A stretch of 64,000 nucleotides of DNA, taken from NCBI GenBank assembly GCA_044361315.1, contig JBIKJA010000008.1, positions 1 to 64,000 on the forward strand, given 5' to 3'. How positions within the stretch are numbered: position 1 is the first letter of the stretch; every line of letters starts with the position of its first letter. Both the position numbers and the translations under genes were made by a program. Below are positions 62,912-64,000 of the stretch, piece after piece. A model generated the notes under the pieces. The model searched no databases. It was not told where the DNA came from and saw only the letters and a list, made by a program, of their open reading frames with translations. The DNA is from Crocinitomix sp044361315 (lineage in GTDB: Bacteria; Bacteroidota; Bacteroidia; Flavobacteriales_D; Crocinitomicaceae).

Positions 62912-63277
62912 CTAGAACGGCAAATCATCATCTCCTTCTCCTACAAAGGTCTCAGGATTGCTGCTAGGACTTGAAGATGAACTTCCTCCGCCAGCACCAA
63001 TTGGTTCTATTTTCCAGGCGTCCAATGAATTAAAATAACGAACAATTCCATCTTTTGGATTCGTCCATTCGCGACCTCTTAAGAAAAAAGTAACTTCAAC
63101 GTTATCACCTTGATTAAAATTATTCAATAAATCAACTCTGTCTTGAACTGCTTGAAACGAAATTGTTTGAGCATATTGCCCTGAAGCATCAACAACAACG
63201 AACTCTCTCTTCTTAAATGAATCAGATACTTGTTGTGTTGCTCCGATCACTTTTAACTCTCCTTTTAAAGTATACAT
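62912..63277 (-). CDS. DUF3127 protein with SSB-like acidic tip
   Basis: 121 residues. Residues about 1-90 match DUF3127, a small Bacteroidota family with an OB-fold-like beta pattern: MYTLKGELKVIGATQQVSDS, FKKREFVVVDASGQYAQTIS, VEVTFFLRGREWTNPKDG, YFNSLDAWKIEPI. Then a flexible Gly/Ser linker and the end GEGDDDLPF. This copies the plan of single-stranded DNA-binding protein (SSB): OB fold, linker, acidic tip ending DDDIPF. The gene follows the flavin reductase by 15 bp. Confidence 0.88.
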   Translation of the reverse strand: MYTLKGELKVIGATQQVSDSFKKREFVVVDASGQYAQTISFQAVQDRVDLLNNFNQGDNVEVTFFLRGREWTNPKDGIVRYFNSLDAWKIEPIGAGGGSSSSSPSSNPETFVGEGDDDLPF

Positions 63278-63292
63278 AATATTTGGTTTGTT

Positions 63293-64000
63293 TTAATTAT
63301 TATTAAATGAAAGTAGCGTTTTCCATGCTTCTTCCAATCTATTCTCTTTTAATAAATTTTGTGCAATCCGATGAAGTTCTTTCTCCAATTCAGCTTGTTC
63401 ATCCTCCAAAGAAACAAATAAATCACTTAACTCAAGTAATTTGTATTCATTTACATCTGTTTCATTTGGTAATTCTTCAATTCCACCCAACTGACCGAGA
63501 TCATTTTTTGACAAAATAATTGACGATTTTATATCATTTGGAATTGCATCGTATCCAATGCCACAGGCAGTAATTGGTTTTTCAACTTCAAACATTGAAT
63601 TTTTATCTGCCCGACAATACCAATTTCCGCCCATCCTTGCTACCAAATCGATTTTTAATTGATCGATTTTCCCATCCTTATCTAAAACATCTTCAGAAAT
63701 ATGAATTTTTTTGACTTCGCAAATAATTAAATTACCTGCCCCACCTTGATCTCCCAATTCTTTAATCTCATTCACTACGCATTCAAATTGAACGGGAGAT
63801 TCAGCCACTCGAAAAGGACGAATGGTATCAGAAGGAAGTTTGGTAAGTCCAGTTTTTTCAAATTCATCTACATCAGCTGCATAAGGCGAACTTGCCAAAG
63901 ACATTTGATGAACGATTTGGTGGTTAACAATATTAATAACGACTTCTCCAACCTCTTTGACATTATGAAAAGTGTCTTTATTTGTATTTGTTCGACCGCT
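63293..64000 (-). CDS. Flavin reductase-like FMN-binding protein (5' end outside the window)
   Basis: The frame is open to the window edge, so at least 235 residues are seen and the start is missing. An internal Met at 63904 is not the start: the 32 residues before it (SGRTNTNKDTFHNVKEVGEV and VINIVNHQIVHQ) belong to the same split-barrel fold. Then SLASSPYAADVDEFEKTGLT, FECVVNEIKELGDQGGAGNL, ICEVKKIHISEDV. This is the pattern of flavin reductase-like / DIM6-NTAB FMN-binding enzymes. A helical, acidic C-terminus follows (about the last 50 residues). It is the first visible gene of the leftward operon. Confidence 0.87.
   Translation of the reverse strand, partial: SGRTNTNKDTFHNVKEVGEVVINIVNHQIVHQMSLASSPYAADVDEFEKTGLTKLPSDTIRPFRVAESPVQFECVVNEIKELGDQGGAGNLIICEVKKIHISEDVLDKDGKIDQLKIDLVARMGGNWYCRADKNSMFEVEKPITACGIGYDAIPNDIKSSIILSKNDLGQLGGIEELPNETDVNEYKLLELSDLFVSLEDEQAELEKELHRIAQNLLKENRLEEAWKTLLSFNNN

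Overview
This is one contiguous AT-rich chromosomal segment of a Bacteroidota bacterium. It is most likely a member of Flavobacteriales, perhaps near Fluviicola or the Crocinitomicaceae; that placement is inferred from gene style, not from a marker tree. The evidence for the phylum is strong. Five proteins carry type IX secretion (T9SS) C-terminal signals, four of type A and one gliding-motility (CHU_C, type B) domain. TAnnTTTG -7 promoter boxes precede many genes and all three tRNAs. SprB-like repeats, SPOR and HU-CCDC81 modules, DUF4296, DUF3127 and DUF2147 are present, and Shine-Dalgarno sequences are mostly absent.

Layout. 0-5 kb: two tandem secreted glycine-rich proteins that share an almost identical 0.9 kb 3' half, followed by a third exported protein with a glycine-repeat tail. 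5-9 kb: ileS, encoding a long isoleucyl-tRNA synthetase with a rearranged HIGH motif (G-I-H-H). 9-18 kb: two DUF2147 paralogues and a 2450-residue surface protein made of an outer-membrane barrel plus about 22 Ig-like domains. 18-22 kb: a LytTR response regulator with its propeller-type LytS-like sensor kinase, then a very acidic small lipoprotein. 22-28 kb: an OmpA-type lipoprotein, an LVIVD-propeller T9SS cargo, a dolichol-phosphate-mannose-synthase-like glycosyltransferase, dihydroorotase and a DUF4296 lipoprotein. 28-37 kb: a PIN-domain remnant, a secreted M43 metalloprotease, an operon for a PLP enzyme, a rhodanese and an SDR, and a large outer-membrane protein.

37-38 kb: tRNA-Ala(GGC), tRNA-Val(GAC) and a divergent tRNA-Asn(GTT), with unusual inverted and tandem repeats between the last two. 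38-42 kb: a cell-wall amidase and an acyl-CoA carboxylase beta subunit with a transglutaminase-like partner. 42-50 kb: a von Willebrand A protein, a 1323-residue T9SS type B protein, gene remnants, a barrel-less TonB plug protein, and an HU/SPOR membrane protein. 50-54 kb: a DEAD-box helicase, a decayed LytTR domain, and DUF1456, SUFU and lipoprotein genes. 54-60 kb: a tightly overlapping operon of pheS, ytxJ, an orphan LytTR regulator, a glutamine cyclotransferase and rsmI, probably continuing into an MDR oxidoreductase and a GT2 enzyme. 60-64 kb: a leftward operon of a flavin reductase (cut by the window edge), a DUF3127 protein with an SSB-like tail, an exported protein, a YceI protein, an RluE-type pseudouridine synthase and a membrane protein.

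Most of the window is a housekeeping and cell-surface chromosome backbone. I see no prophage, CRISPR array or intact insertion sequence. The most notable items are the G-x-H-H isoleucyl-tRNA synthetase, the SSB-tailed DUF3127 protein, the barrel-plus-Ig giant, the mosaic glycine-rich pair with an ALK-like domain, the nested inverted repeats beside the tRNAs, and several decayed genes (PIN toxin, LytTR, and an unidentified gene at 48.2-48.5 kb).
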